The notes: a model not told the origin generated them from the letters alone. DNA of 64,000 nt from Prado023 sp963798745 (GCA_963798745.1 CAWCUF010000007.1:124001-188000); one strand, 5' to 3'. Positions 15,190 through 24,417 are shown, counted from the first letter of the stretch. A program made the numbers and translations.

Positions 15190-16959
15190 CTACGCGTCCT
15201 TGATCTCGCAGAGCACCGTCCCGGTCGGCACGGTCGTCCCCACCTGCGCAGCCAGCGCCGAGATCACACCCGCCTTGTGCGCGTTGAGCGGCTGCTCCAT
15301 CTTCATCGCCTCGAGCACGACCACCAGGTCGCCGACGGCAACCGTCTGGCCCTCCTCGACGGCGATCTTGACGACGGTGCCCTGCATGGGCGCGGCCAGG
15401 GAGTCGCCGGTCGCGGCGCCGCCGGACTTCTTGCCACCACCGCGCTTGGGTGCTGCGGCGCCCTTGGCCGCGCCACCGCCACCGGCACCGATCGAGATCC
15501 CCTCGGGCAGGCTGACCTCGACGCGCTTGCCGCCGACCTCCACGACCACCGTGGCACGTTCCTCGGGCTCGGCGACCTCGCCGGCAGTGCCGGAGTAGGC
15601 CGGGATCTCGTTGACGAACTCGGTCTCGATCCAACGCGTATGCACCTTGAACGCCTCATCGGGGTCCGCCGGGGCGAAGTCGGGATCGCTGACGACGACC
15701 CGGTGGAACGTGATGGCCGTGGCGATGCCGTCGACCTCGAACTCGGCCAGGGCACGTCGCGAACGCTCGAGTGCCTGCTGGCGATCCCGGCCGGTGACGA
15801 CCAGCTTGGCCAGCAGCGAGTCGAAGTTGCCGCCGATCACGTCACCCTGCTGGAACCCGCCGTCGACGCGCACGCCCGGGCCCGAGGGCGGCTCCCACAC
15901 CCTCAGCGCGCCCGGGGCGGGCAGGAAGTTGCGGCCCGGGTCCTCACCGTTGATCCGGAACTCGATGGAGTGGCCGCGCAACTCCGGGTCGTCGTAGCCG
16001 AGCTCCTCGCCGTCGGCGATCCGGAACTGCTCGCGGACCAGGTCGATGCCTGAGACCTCCTCGCTGACCGGGTGCTCGACCTGCAGGCGGGTGTTGACCT
16101 CCAGGAACGAGATCGTGCCGTCCTTGCCGACCAGGAACTCGCATGTGCCGGCCCCGTAGTAGCCCGCTTCGCGCACGATCGCCTTGCTCGACTCGTAGAG
16201 GCGCGCCACCTGGGCCTCGGACAGGAACGGGGCCGGGGCCTCCTCGACCAGCTTCTGGTGCCGGCGCTGCAGCGAGCAGTCGCGGGTGGACACGACCACG
16301 ACGTTGCCGTGCTGGTCGGCCAGGACCTGGGTCTCGACGTGTCGGGGGCTGTCGAGGTACTGCTCGACGAAGCACTCACCGCGACCGAACGCCGCCACGG
16401 CCTCGCGCACCGCCGAGTCGAACAGCTCGGGGATCTCCTCCATGTTCCGCGCGACCTTGAGCCCACGACCGCCGCCACCGAAGGCGGCCTTGATCGCGAT
16501 CGGCAGGCCGACCTCCTCGGCGAAGGCCACCACCTCGTCGGCACCGCTGACCGGCTCCGCGGTCCCTCGGACCTGCGGGGCACCGGCGCGCGCGGCGATG
16601 TGCCGGGCCGAGACCTTGTCGCCCAGCCCGCGGATCGCCTCGGGCGGCGGCCCGATCCAGGTGAGCCCGGCATCGATCACGGCCTGGGCGAAGTCGGCGT
16701 TCTCCGAGAGGAACCCGTAGCCCGGGTGCACCGCGTCGGCGCCGGCCCGCTGGGCCACGTCGAGGATCTTGTCGAACACCAGGTAGGTCTCGGGCGCGGT
16801 CGTGCCGCCCAGCGCGTAGGCCTCATCGGCTGCCTTGACGTGCAGCGCGTCCCGGTCGGGGTCGGCGTACACCGCCACGGACGCGATGCCCGCGTCGCGG
16901 CAGGCGCGAGCCACCCGGATCGCGATCTCCCCGCGGTTGGCGATCAGTACCTTCTTCAT
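15190..16959 (-). CDS. accA3: Acyl-CoA carboxylase alpha chain (biotin carboxylase plus BCCP)
   Basis: It is a 589-residue biotinylated subunit that carboxylates biotin with ATP and bicarbonate and passes the carboxyl group to an acyl-CoA carboxyltransferase. Domains: N-terminal MKKVLIANRGEIAIR, the ATP-grasp loop AFGGGGRGLKVA near 165, the catalytic region FLEVNTRLQVEHPVSE near 280, then a linker rich in Gly/Ala/Lys near 485-510, and the biotinyl domain with EAMKM, the target lysine being K553. The ATG at 16959 follows GAGGGG with 8-nt spacing; a GTG three codons upstream is possible. Its partners are AccD and AccE encoded 3-5 kb away and BirA, which attaches biotin. The order matches M. tuberculosis accA3-maf-accE5-accD5-birA. 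Confidence 0.94.
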   Translation of the reverse strand: MKKVLIANRGEIAIRVARACRDAGIASVAVYADPDRDALHVKAADEAYALGGTTAPETYLVFDKILDVAQRAGADAVHPGYGFLSENADFAQAVIDAGLTWIGPPPEAIRGLGDKVSARHIAARAGAPQVRGTAEPVSGADEVVAFAEEVGLPIAIKAAFGGGGRGLKVARNMEEIPELFDSAVREAVAAFGRGECFVEQYLDSPRHVETQVLADQHGNVVVVSTRDCSLQRRHQKLVEEAPAPFLSEAQVARLYESSKAIVREAGYYGAGTCEFLVGKDGTISFLEVNTRLQVEHPVSEEVSGIDLVREQFRIADGEELGYDDPELRGHSIEFRINGEDPGRNFLPAPGALRVWEPPSGPGVRVDGGFQQGDVIGGNFDSLLAKLVVTGRDRQQALERSRRALAEFEVDGIATAITFHRVVVSDPDFAPADPDEAFKVHTRWIETEFVNEIPAYSGTAGEVAEPEERATVVVEVGGKRVEVSLPEGISIGAGGGGAAKGAAAPKRGGGKKSGGAATGDSLAAPMQGTVVKIAVEEGQTVAVGDLVVVLEAMKMEQPLNAHKAGVISALAAQVGTTVPTGTVLCEIKDA

Positions 16960-17012
16960 GCGGCGCACCCCTCAGAAAGCGCTCGGGGCCCGATTCCGGG
17001 CTGGATCGCCTG

Positions 17013-17744
17013 TCATCCTACGGAGGTCCCGGCGGCAGGTCGCGGGCACCCTTCGGCCGGGTCCCAGAGGTCGGTCCAACGCACGCCGAGCTCGCCGAGC
17101 ATGGCGCGCAGCGTGGGCAGGGCGAGCCCGATCACGTTGGTGTGGTCGCCTTCGATCCCGTCGATGAACGGGCCCCCGAGCCCGTCGATCGTGCACGATC
17201 CGGCCACGGCCAGCGGCTCGCCGGAGGCGATGTAGGCCGCCAGCTCCACGGCGTCCGGTCGGCCGAAGTGCACGGTCGTGGCCACGGTCGCCTCGATCTC
17301 GCGGCCCTCGGTCAGGTCGATGACGGTGTGGCCGGTCAGCAGCACCCCGGATCGCCCGGCCATGGCCGCCCATCGCGCGCGAACCTCGGCAGCGTCGCGA
17401 GCCTTGCCCAGCAGGTGGCCGTCGAAGACGAGCATCGAGTCCGCACCCACGACCAGCGCCCTTCGGTCCGACCGGCTGCCCGGCCCGGGCCCGAGCCCCG
17501 GTACGTCCCCGGAGCGCACCCGGTCGGCCACGTCGCGAGCCTTCGCGGTGGCCAGCAGCTGGGTCAGCCCCGCCGAGTCCCCGGCCAGGTGCCCGGCCGC
17601 GTCGAGGTGCGCCTGCTCGTCGACCTGGCTGGCCAAGATGAGGGGCGTGATGCCGGCGCTGCGCAGCAGGGCCGCCCGGGCCGGGGAGGCCGAGCCGAGC
17701 ACGAGCAGCGGTCCGCCCCGCTGCTCAGCCACGTCCGAGCCCAC
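17013..17744 (-). CDS. maf: Maf-like nucleotide pyrophosphatase
   Basis: It is a 243-residue Maf/YhdE-family house-cleaning enzyme that hydrolyses non-canonical or excess nucleoside triphosphates. LLVLGSASPARAALLRSAG near residue 13 is the family N-terminal signature. VVGADSMLVFDGHLLGKARD near 98 carries the catalytic D-S/T region, and CTIDGLGGPFIDGIEGDHTNVIGL near 185 is the C-terminal signature. An insertion at about 75-92, rich in Gly and Pro, separates the helices and is longer than in E. coli. The start is uncertain: GTG at 17744 or, four codons later, GTG at 17732. Either overlaps the end of the glycosyltransferase gene. Confidence 0.9.
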   Translation of the reverse strand: MGSDVAEQRGGPLLVLGSASPARAALLRSAGITPLILASQVDEQAHLDAAGHLAGDSAGLTQLLATAKARDVADRVRSGDVPGLGPGPGSRSDRRALVVGADSMLVFDGHLLGKARDAAEVRARWAAMAGRSGVLLTGHTVIDLTEGREIEATVATTVHFGRPDAVELAAYIASGEPLAVAGSCTIDGLGGPFIDGIEGDHTNVIGLALPTLRAMLGELGVRWTDLWDPAEGCPRPAAGTSVG

Positions 17745-20010
17745 CGAGGGCAGCCCGCACCGAGCCCGAGACCCGGGCCCGGTACCCCTGCCCGGGCGCG
17801 GCGATCACCCGGCCGCCGGGCGAGGGCAGCAGGGTCACCTCGCCCCGGGCGCACGACAGGTGCAGCCGGGTGCGTCGGCCGTGCGTCCACAGGCCGCCGA
17901 TCTGCGCCAGCAGCCCCGGGTAGCCCACGTGCAGCGACAGCGCCCGGCGGGCCAGGGCGGTCGTGGCCACCAACGGGTCGCTCTCGATCACGGCGGCCAC
18001 CGGGGCGCTCCACGTGAGGCCCTCGACCCTCGGTTCGTCGGTGTAGTGCAGCAGTCCGACGGTCCGGGAGAACCCGCCCACGTCAGTCACGCAGATCGAG
18101 GGGGGCGAGTCCTCGGCCGGGGCGATCCCGGTGGCCCGCAGCACGCCGGTGAACGCCGCACCCGCCTCGGTGGGCGCCAGGTCCGCCCAGTCGATGTCCA
18201 TGATCCAGTCCAACGCATGGGTGATGTCACTGGGCGCGCCGTCCGAGCCGATCCGGACCAGGAGGCCGCCGTCGAGGTTGGACGCGTACAGCAGCTCGTC
18301 TCGGGGGCTGACCCAGACCGACCCGTCCGCGCGCCGTTCCAGGGTGGCGTTGCCCACACGGGAGGCGAGCAGCCGGGGCTCGAAGTCGGTCGCCCGCAGG
18401 GGGATCGTCTCGGTCCCGTCGGTGAAGTCCAGCCGGGACCCGCCACGTCGGGTCGCGACGAAGGCCAGGGCGTTGGAGCGCAGTTGGACCACGACCTCCC
18501 GGGTGGGTCCGGCCGCATGCGGGTGTACCGGCAGGTCCTCGTCCTCGGGTTCGGGCGAGCCAGGCGGCGTCGTCGGGGGACTCAACCAGCCCGCGGGCTC
18601 GACCAGGCCGGGCAGCTCGCACGACCAACCGGACAGGGGCGTCGCGGAGTCGGCCAGCACCCCCGGCAGGCGCAGCACCCGGGTCGTCGTGGCAACTGAC
18701 TCGATCAGCAGCGCCGGCTGGCGCCGGTCGCACGCGTCCTGGGTCAGCACCTCGGCCAGCGCCAGCCAGCGCGACCAGACCGAACGTGGCGTCAGGGTGC
18801 CCAGGACCCGATCCGCGGCAGTGCGGACCTCGTGCGGATCGCTCGCCGGCTCAGCCAACCGCCGACCGATCGCCGCCGCGAGCGCCTCGGGATCACGACC
18901 GGGCACACGCTCACCCAGCTCGGGTGAGGTCAGGATCTCCGCGGGTCCGTAGCGGACGTCGCGGGCCACCACCGGCACGCCCGCCGCCAGCGATCCGACG
19001 ATCGCCAACGGGTACGCCTCGCGCCGACCCGCCCACACGCTCAGCACAGCGCCGGTGAAGTCCTCGAGCGGGTCGTCCTGCGGCGCGACCAGCCGGACCT
19101 GATCGGCCAGGCCCAGGGCCGCGACCAGCTCGAGCAGCTGTGCGGCCAACTGCCCCTCGCCGATCACGTCCAGGCCCAGCCCCGGGTCGGCCAGGAGTGC
19201 GTCCCGGCAGGCGTGCAGCACGTCGTCGTGGTGGGAGGCGGGATCGAGCGGGCCCACGGAGACGATCCGCCGGCCGCGACCGGGCTCCCCGTCCGGCCCC
19301 GCACCTGGCACCGCGTCCGGCTCACCGCCCGACCCGGCGGAGGCACCGGCCAGGGGCAGGGCCACCGACTCCACGCCCGGGCGGGCCGGTGGGAGCACCG
19401 ACACCGGCAGGTCCGCCCCGAACCGCTCGCGCAGGTCCTCGGCCTGGGCTGCGGTCATCGTCACCAGGGCATCGAAGGAGCGCTCGTGGCCGGCCAGCCG
19501 ATCGTCGAACCGCTCGGCCAGGGGAGCGGTCACCGGGTCCAGGGTCAGCGAGCCACCGGCCAGGTGCGGCAGGTGGATGCCGGCCACCCGGGCCACCAGC
19601 GGGTTGGTCATCGCCGACAGGTAGGGGTAGGCGGCCGGGGAGTCGGCCATCACGACCGCGCCGGGGATCTGGCCGGTCAGCCAGTCCAGCCAGTCACCGA
19701 CCCGCGGGTCGATCGAGGCTCCCTGCGGCAGCGGGGTCCACCAGGAGGGTCGGATCCGCCGGTCGCGCACGGCGTAGTGGTGGATGGTGGTGCGTGCCGG
19801 CAGCCGACCGTCGGCCACCAGGGTCGCGACGCTGCGATCGAGTTGGGCGGCCTTGTTGATCAGGGCGGCGTGGGTGGCCCAGCCTGCGTCGTCGAACGCG
19901 CGCAGCCGGGCCAGCCAGAACTGGGTCAGCCGACCGGCGTCGGGGCGCAGCCGGTTGAAGACGAACACCGCGGTGTGCCGGCCATCGGCGAAGGGCCGTT
20001 CGGAGATCAC
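17725..20010 (-). CDS. Large GT4-type glycosyltransferase (TagE/TarM-like)
   Basis: It is a 761-residue cytoplasmic protein. Its N-terminal half resembles poly(glycerol- or ribitol-phosphate) glucosyltransferases: TAVFVFNRLRPDAGRLTQFWL at the start and IHHYAVRDRRIRPSWW near 74. A GT4 nucleotide-sugar domain follows, with RIVSVGPLDP near 255 and YPLAIVGSLAAGVPVVARDVRYGPAEIL near 325, where the E of the E-x7-E motif region is near the end. From about 440 on, the protein is a long unrecognised region mixing beta-rich and acidic segments. The UDP-sugar donor is not evident. The link to wall teichoic acid is inference from fold and from other wall-polymer genes in the window. The GTG start follows TAGGCT by 6 nt. 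It overlaps maf by 20 nt at its 3' end. Confidence 0.75.
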   Translation of the reverse strand: MISERPFADGRHTAVFVFNRLRPDAGRLTQFWLARLRAFDDAGWATHAALINKAAQLDRSVATLVADGRLPARTTIHHYAVRDRRIRPSWWTPLPQGASIDPRVGDWLDWLTGQIPGAVVMADSPAAYPYLSAMTNPLVARVAGIHLPHLAGGSLTLDPVTAPLAERFDDRLAGHERSFDALVTMTAAQAEDLRERFGADLPVSVLPPARPGVESVALPLAGASAGSGGEPDAVPGAGPDGEPGRGRRIVSVGPLDPASHHDDVLHACRDALLADPGLGLDVIGEGQLAAQLLELVAALGLADQVRLVAPQDDPLEDFTGAVLSVWAGRREAYPLAIVGSLAAGVPVVARDVRYGPAEILTSPELGERVPGRDPEALAAAIGRRLAEPASDPHEVRTAADRVLGTLTPRSVWSRWLALAEVLTQDACDRRQPALLIESVATTTRVLRLPGVLADSATPLSGWSCELPGLVEPAGWLSPPTTPPGSPEPEDEDLPVHPHAAGPTREVVVQLRSNALAFVATRRGGSRLDFTDGTETIPLRATDFEPRLLASRVGNATLERRADGSVWVSPRDELLYASNLDGGLLVRIGSDGAPSDITHALDWIMDIDWADLAPTEAGAAFTGVLRATGIAPAEDSPPSICVTDVGGFSRTVGLLHYTDEPRVEGLTWSAPVAAVIESDPLVATTALARRALSLHVGYPGLLAQIGGLWTHGRRTRLHLSCARGEVTLLPSPGGRVIAAPGQGYRARVSGSVRAALGGLGRG

Positions 20011-20016
20011 TCGAGC

Positions 20017-20022
20017 AGCCTA
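20017..20022 (-). promoter_or_regulatory. Candidate -10 box of the GT4 gene, leaderless
   Basis: TAGGCT on the minus strand, 6 nt before the GTG at 20010. Confidence 0.5.
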
Positions 20023-20074
20023 ACGAACGCCGATGCGTCAGCCCGGCGTCCACCAGGAGCTGTGCACCCGGATC

Positions 20075-20287
20075 TCAGCGCGGCAGCGCGGACTCCCACC
20101 AGCCCGAGGGGTGCACCGCGGGCCGCATCAGGCGCGGCGGCGGTGCCCACTGGGAGCTGGGCCTGGGTGGCGGCGCCGACTCCCCCCCGGAGGCAGCCGC
20201 CAGGACGACCACCACGGCGGCGATCTCCTCGGCGCTGGGCTGCCCGCGCACGATCCGCAGGTGGGCGCGGGACTCCTGCGTGCTCAC
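20075..20287 (-). CDS. accE5: Acyl-CoA carboxylase epsilon subunit
   Basis: It is a 70-residue protein. LRIVRGQPSAEEIAAVVVVLA at 10-30 is the signature of the small epsilon subunit that binds and stimulates acyl/propionyl-CoA carboxylases in actinobacteria. The C-terminal part is Pro/Trp-rich and variable (SQWAPPPRLMRPAVHP), as in relatives. The GTG start overlaps the accD stop by 4 nt, so it is translationally coupled to its partner. Confidence 0.9.
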   Translation of the reverse strand: MSTQESRAHLRIVRGQPSAEEIAAVVVVLAAASGGESAPPPRPSSQWAPPPRLMRPAVHPSGWWESALPR

Positions 20288-21903
20288 AGCGGGATGTTCC
20301 CATGCTTCTTGGGTGGCAGCGTCTCGCGCTTGTTGCGCAGCACGCGCAGCGAGCGCACCACCTGGGCCCTGGTCTCGTGCGGCAGGATCACCCGGTCGAT
20401 GTAGCCGCGCTCGCCTGCCAGGTACGGGTTGGCCAACTGCATGTTGTACTCCGCCTCGAGCTCGGCGCGGGTGGCCGCCGGGTCCTCAGCCGCCGCCAGC
20501 TCCTTGCGGTACAGGATGCTGACCGCGCCCTGGGCGCCCATCACCGCGATCTGGCCGGTCGGCCAGGCGATGTTGACATCACCACCGAGGTGCTTGGAGC
20601 CCATGACCACGTACGCGCCGCCGTAGGCCTTGCGGGTGATGATGGTGATCTTGGGCACGGTCGCCTCGACGTAGGCGTAGATCAGCTTCGCGCCGCGGCG
20701 GATGATGCCGTCCCACTCCTGCGAGGTGCCCGGCAGGAAGCCCGGGACGTCGACGAACGTGATCACCGGGACGTTGAACGCGTCGCAGGTGCGCACGAAC
20801 CGCGCCGCCTTCTCCGAGGCGTCGATGTCCAACGTGCCGGCGAACTGCATCGGCTGGTTGGCCACGATGCCCACCGAGTGGCCCTCGACCCGGCCGAACC
20901 CGCACACCATGTTGGGTGCGAACAACGGCTGGACCTCGAGGAACTCCTCGTCGTCGAGCACCGTCTCGATGGCCCGATGCATGTCGTAGGGCTGGTTCGG
21001 GGAGTCCGGGATCAGGGTGTCCAGGGCTATGTCGGCGTCGGTGACGCTCAGGTCGGCCTCGTCGTCGAACACCGGCGGGCGCTCCAGGTTGTTGCTCGGC
21101 AGGTAGCTGAGCAGCGCGCGGACGTACTCCAGCGCATCGTGCTCGTCGTGGCCCATGTAGTGTGCGACGCCGGACTTCGTGTTGTGCGTGCGGGCACCGC
21201 CGAGCTCCTCGAAGGCGACATCCTCGCCGGTGACGGTCTTGATGACGTCCGGGCCGGTGATGAACATGTGCGAGGTCTTGTCCACCATCACGGTGAAGTC
21301 GGTGATCGCCGGGGAGTAGACCGCGCCACCGGCGCACGGGCCCATGATCAGCGAGATCTGGGGGATCACGCCCGAGGCGTGCACGTTGCGCCGGAAGATC
21401 TCGCCGTAGATGCCCAGCGAGACCACGCCCTCCTGGATCCGCGCGCCACCGGAGTCGTTGATCCCGATCATCGGCCAGCCATTGCGCAGGGCGAGGTCCA
21501 TCACCTTGATGATCTTCTCGCCGAACACCTCGCCCAGGGAGCCCCCGAACACGGTGAAGTCCTGGGCGAACACGCACACCGGGCGCCCGTCGATGGTGCC
21601 GTGGCCGGTGACCACGCCGTCGCCGTAGGGCCGGTTGCGCTGGCCGCCGAAGTTGTGCGATCGGTGCTTGGCCAACTCGTCCATCTCGACGAACGAGTCG
21701 GCGTCGAGGAAGTGCCGCAGCCGCTCGCGGGCGGTCATCTTGCCCTTGGCGTGCTGCTTCTCGATGCGGCTGGCCTTGCCGGCCAGGACCGCCTCGTAGC
21801 GGCGATGCTCGAGGTCGGCGATCCGGCCCGCAGTGGTGGTCAGGTCGATGGCCGGCGCCAGGTCCTGGGCGGCGGCCTGTGGCTCCTGTGCGCTCGCGCT
21901 CAT
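20284..21903 (-). CDS. accD5: Propionyl/acetyl-CoA carboxylase beta chain
   Basis: It is a 539-residue carboxyltransferase that moves carboxyl from biotin to propionyl-CoA (or acetyl-CoA), giving methylmalonyl- or malonyl-CoA. N- and C-terminal crotonase-like halves are visible: FTVFGGSLGEVFGEKI near 115 and GPCAGGAVYSPAITDF near 168 in the first; FVDVPGFLPGTSQEWDGIIRRGA near 380 and KAYGGAYVVMGSKHLGGD near 416 in the second. The closest group is AccD5/PccB. The substrate choice depends on a residue I cannot place with certainty. The ATG follows GAGGGATGAG. It is divergent from birA with only 44 nt between the start codons. Confidence 0.95.
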   Translation of the reverse strand: MSASAQEPQAAAQDLAPAIDLTTTAGRIADLEHRRYEAVLAGKASRIEKQHAKGKMTARERLRHFLDADSFVEMDELAKHRSHNFGGQRNRPYGDGVVTGHGTIDGRPVCVFAQDFTVFGGSLGEVFGEKIIKVMDLALRNGWPMIGINDSGGARIQEGVVSLGIYGEIFRRNVHASGVIPQISLIMGPCAGGAVYSPAITDFTVMVDKTSHMFITGPDVIKTVTGEDVAFEELGGARTHNTKSGVAHYMGHDEHDALEYVRALLSYLPSNNLERPPVFDDEADLSVTDADIALDTLIPDSPNQPYDMHRAIETVLDDEEFLEVQPLFAPNMVCGFGRVEGHSVGIVANQPMQFAGTLDIDASEKAARFVRTCDAFNVPVITFVDVPGFLPGTSQEWDGIIRRGAKLIYAYVEATVPKITIITRKAYGGAYVVMGSKHLGGDVNIAWPTGQIAVMGAQGAVSILYRKELAAAEDPAATRAELEAEYNMQLANPYLAGERGYIDRVILPHETRAQVVRSLRVLRNKRETLPPKKHGNIPL

Positions 21904-21935
21904 CTCATCCCTCTTCCAGAGTGCTCTTCGTGAAG

Positions 21936-21942
21936 TACCTTA
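21936..21942. promoter_or_regulatory. Overlapping divergent -10 boxes of birA and accD
   Basis: TACCTTA reads as TACCTT on the plus strand, 6 nt before the birA GTG. It reads as TAAGGT on the minus strand, positioned for an accD transcript with a leader of roughly 30 nt. The two hexamers share five bases. Confidence 0.5.
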
Positions 21943-21947
21943 TCCCC

Positions 21948-22886
21948 GTGACCGACACCGCTTCGGGGCCGGTGGCCCCCACGCCTGCACCACTTGTTCC
22001 CGGCCCCGACGGCCGGCTGCGCTCGGCGGGGGTGGCCTACGTCGACCAGTGGCCGGTGGACCTGGGCACCGCGGCGGTCATCAAGTCGATCCGCAAGGGC
22101 GGGGGCTCGTGGCGCAGCGTCACCGTCTTCTCCGAGATCGCCTCGACGAACACCGTGGGAGTGGCGCTGGCCTCAGCCGGTTGCCCGAGCGGCGTCGTGC
22201 TGGTCACCGACCTGCAGACCGCCGGGCGCGGCCGGCTGGACCGCGCCTGGGAGGCCCCCTCAGGTACGTCGGCGATGTTCTCGGTGGTCCTGCTCCCTGA
22301 TGGTCCAGACCACGAGTTCGGGGTGCTGCCGTTGGTCGCGGGGGTGGCCGTCTGCGAGGCCGTCGAATTCGTCACGGGCGTGCGCGCCTCGCTCAAGTGG
22401 CCCAACGACATCGTGATCCGCGACGAGGACGCCCCCAGCGGCCGAGGCGGCAAGGTCGGCGGAATCCTGGCCGAGCGTGATGCGCAGACCGGGGCCATCG
22501 TGCTGGGGATCGGGCTCAACGTCGACCTCGCCGAGGCCGACCTGCCCGTGCCCGCGGCGACCTCCCTGACCCTGGCTGGGGTGCCCCGCCCGCGGCGGGC
22601 CAAGCTGATCGGGCGGGCGCTGTCCCGCATCGAGCACTGGGCCACGGCCTGGGACGCGGTCGGGCGCGATGGCCAATCGCTGGATCAACTGCTGGGGGCC
22701 TATCGGGAGCGGTGCATCTCGTTGGGCGCGCAGTTGCGCGTGGCGCGCCCCGGGGTTCCTGAGGTGGTGGGTACCGGACTGCGGATCGGGCCCACCGGCG
22801 AGCTCGTGGTCGACTCCGACGGGGAGCAGGTCAGCGTGGTGGTGGGCGACGTGACCCACGCGGCTGCCCATCCGGCGACGCAGTGA
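21948..22886 (+). CDS. birA: Biotin--[acetyl-CoA carboxylase] ligase
   Basis: It is a 312-residue enzyme that makes biotinyl-AMP and attaches biotin to the BCCP lysine of the alpha chain. The core motifs are TDLQTAGRGRLDRAWEAPSG near 86 (the GRGRxxRxW biotin/ATP loop), SLKWPNDIVI near 157 and KVGGILAER near 179. The C-terminal SH3-like cap is present near 265-300. The N-terminal 50 residues lack a clear helix-turn-helix, so it is probably a monofunctional ligase rather than a repressor. The GTG start is favoured by the leaderless-type box; the open frame upstream would antisense the accD leader. Its position back to back with accD suits co-regulation with the enzyme it modifies. Confidence 0.92.
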   Translation: MTDTASGPVAPTPAPLVPGPDGRLRSAGVAYVDQWPVDLGTAAVIKSIRKGGGSWRSVTVFSEIASTNTVGVALASAGCPSGVVLVTDLQTAGRGRLDRAWEAPSGTSAMFSVVLLPDGPDHEFGVLPLVAGVAVCEAVEFVTGVRASLKWPNDIVIRDEDAPSGRGGKVGGILAERDAQTGAIVLGIGLNVDLAEADLPVPAATSLTLAGVPRPRRAKLIGRALSRIEHWATAWDAVGRDGQSLDQLLGAYRERCISLGAQLRVARPGVPEVVGTGLRIGPTGELVVDSDGEQVSVVVGDVTHAAAHPATQ

Positions 22887-22887
22887 C

Positions 22888-23895
22888 ATGACCGAGCCGG
22901 CGGGCCAACCCGGGCTGGACCGGATCACCGAGCTCGTCCTCGGCGGCCCGGCGCTGTTCACCCGGGATGAGGTCGTCGAGACGGTGGGCGTGCCCCTCGA
23001 ACGGGTCCGGCCCTACTGGCGGGCCATGGGATTCGCCGACGTGGGCGAGGCCCGCGCCTTCACTGAACGCGACGTGGAGTCCCTGCGCCTGCTGGCGGGC
23101 TGGGTGGATTCGGGCCTGCTCGACGAGGGGACGACCCTCGAGGTGGTCCGCAGCCTGGGCCAGACGGCCTCCCGCCTGGCCGACTGGCAGGCCCACACCA
23201 TCTCGCGGCTGCTGGCCGAGTCCGAGCCCCCCATCGACCTCGAGGCCGTCGCCGACGGCATGTCCGACGTGCTGCCCGGGCTCGAGTCGCTGCTCGTGCA
23301 CGCGTGGCGGCGACACCTGGCCGCGGTGGTCGGTCGAGGGCTGGCGTTCGTCACTGAGGACCCCGAGTCGCCCGCTGAGCCGGCGACGGCCACGGTCGGG
23401 TTCGCCGACATCGCCGGATTCACCAGGTTGGCCAGGGTGCTCGACGAGGAGGACCTGGCCGCGATGGTCCAGGCCTTCGAGACCGGGGCGGCCGACATCG
23501 TGGCCGGCCATGGCGGCCGGTTGGTCAAGACCCTGGGCGACGAGGTGATGTTCGTGGCCGCCAGCGCCGATGACGCGCTGGCCATCGCCGTGGACATGCA
23601 TGGGATGGACACGCCGGGGATCGCGGAGCTGAGCCTGCGGATCGGGCTCGCCTCGGGTCGGCTGATCTCACGGATGGGGGACTTCTACGGCGGGACGGTC
23701 AACCTGGCCAGTCGGCTGACCGCGATCGCCCGGCCGGGTGGGACCCTGATCGATCCGGCCACCGAGGAGACCCTGGTCGACCGGGAGCCCTACGTGCTGC
23801 GCCACCTGCGGCCCCGACCGCTGCGCGGGCTGGGTCTGGTGCGCGCGACCAGCGTGGCCCCCCGGGTCCGGCCGATCCGGGGCGGGACCGGCTGA
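22888..23895 (+). CDS. Class III adenylate cyclase with N-terminal regulatory domain
   Basis: It is a 335-residue cytosolic cyclase that makes cAMP from ATP. Residues 10-150 form a helical domain like the autoregulatory N-domain of M. tuberculosis Rv1264/Rv2212 (FTRDEVVETVGVPLERVRPYWRAMG, which has a helix-turn-helix or MerR-like look). The catalytic domain runs from about 165: VGFADIAGFTRLA (first metal Asp), HGGRLVKTLGDEVMF (second metal Asp near the end), and FYGGTVNLASRLTAIARPG with the N-x-x-x-R transition-state pair. Substrate-specifying Lys and Asp cannot be assigned safely, so cGMP synthesis is not excluded. It starts 1 nt after the birA stop, so it is almost certainly co-transcribed. 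It converges with the GtrA gene. Confidence 0.9.
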   Translation: MTEPAGQPGLDRITELVLGGPALFTRDEVVETVGVPLERVRPYWRAMGFADVGEARAFTERDVESLRLLAGWVDSGLLDEGTTLEVVRSLGQTASRLADWQAHTISRLLAESEPPIDLEAVADGMSDVLPGLESLLVHAWRRHLAAVVGRGLAFVTEDPESPAEPATATVGFADIAGFTRLARVLDEEDLAAMVQAFETGAADIVAGHGGRLVKTLGDEVMFVAASADDALAIAVDMHGMDTPGIAELSLRIGLASGRLISRMGDFYGGTVNLASRLTAIARPGGTLIDPATEETLVDREPYVLRHLRPRPLRGLGLVRATSVAPRVRPIRGGTG

Positions 23896-23901
23896 CCGGG
23901 C

Positions 23902-24417
23902 TCAGTGCACCGCGGAGCCAGAATCCGGTACGGCGGGCTCCTCCTCGTGCTCGGGGAACACCCAGGTGCGGTACACCCAGAACCGGAACAGCGTGCCCAG
24001 GCCGACCGCGACGACGTTGCCGCTGATGTTGTCGGCCAATTGGCTGTCCAGGCCCAAGAGGTAGTGCGTGGTGGCCAGGCATGCCCACGAGATCAGCAGC
24101 GCGGCGCCATTGGTGGCGAAGAACAGCAGGGTCTCGCGGCCGTAGCCGGTGCGGGCCCGGTCCCGGTAGGTCCAGTGCCGGTTGGCCAGGAACGCGAACG
24201 TCGTCGCCACCAGGACGCTGATCGTCTTGGCCGTCAGCGGGCTGTCGGCCAGAACGCCGGCGCGCAGCACGTTGAACAGGCCCACGTCGATCACGAAGGC
24301 GAACGCGCCGACGGTCCCGAACTTGGCCACCTCGGCGCCGAGTCGGCGCGCGACACCGGTGACCCGGCCCTGCCCGTGCCCGTCCACGACTGACTCCACC
24401 ACCTGTGTCTGACCCAT
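23902..24417 (-). CDS. GtrA family membrane protein
   Basis: It is a 171-residue protein with four predicted helices (about 30-50, 60-80, 100-120, 135-155) and the family pattern FGTVGAFAFVIDVGLFNVL and TTFAFLANRHWTYRDR. GtrA proteins move lipid-linked sugars (for example undecaprenyl-phosphate glucose) across the membrane for wall-polymer glycosylation. The actinobacterial homologue (Rv3277) lies in the same neighbourhood next to birA/purK, so this is a core gene of the locus. The ATG has no clear ribosome binding site. The C-terminus is acidic and cytoplasmic. Confidence 0.85.
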   Translation of the reverse strand: MGQTQVVESVVDGHGQGRVTGVARRLGAEVAKFGTVGAFAFVIDVGLFNVLRAGVLADSPLTAKTISVLVATTFAFLANRHWTYRDRARTGYGRETLLFFATNGAALLISWACLATTHYLLGLDSQLADNISGNVVAVGLGTLFRFWVYRTWVFPEHEEEPAVPDSGSAVH

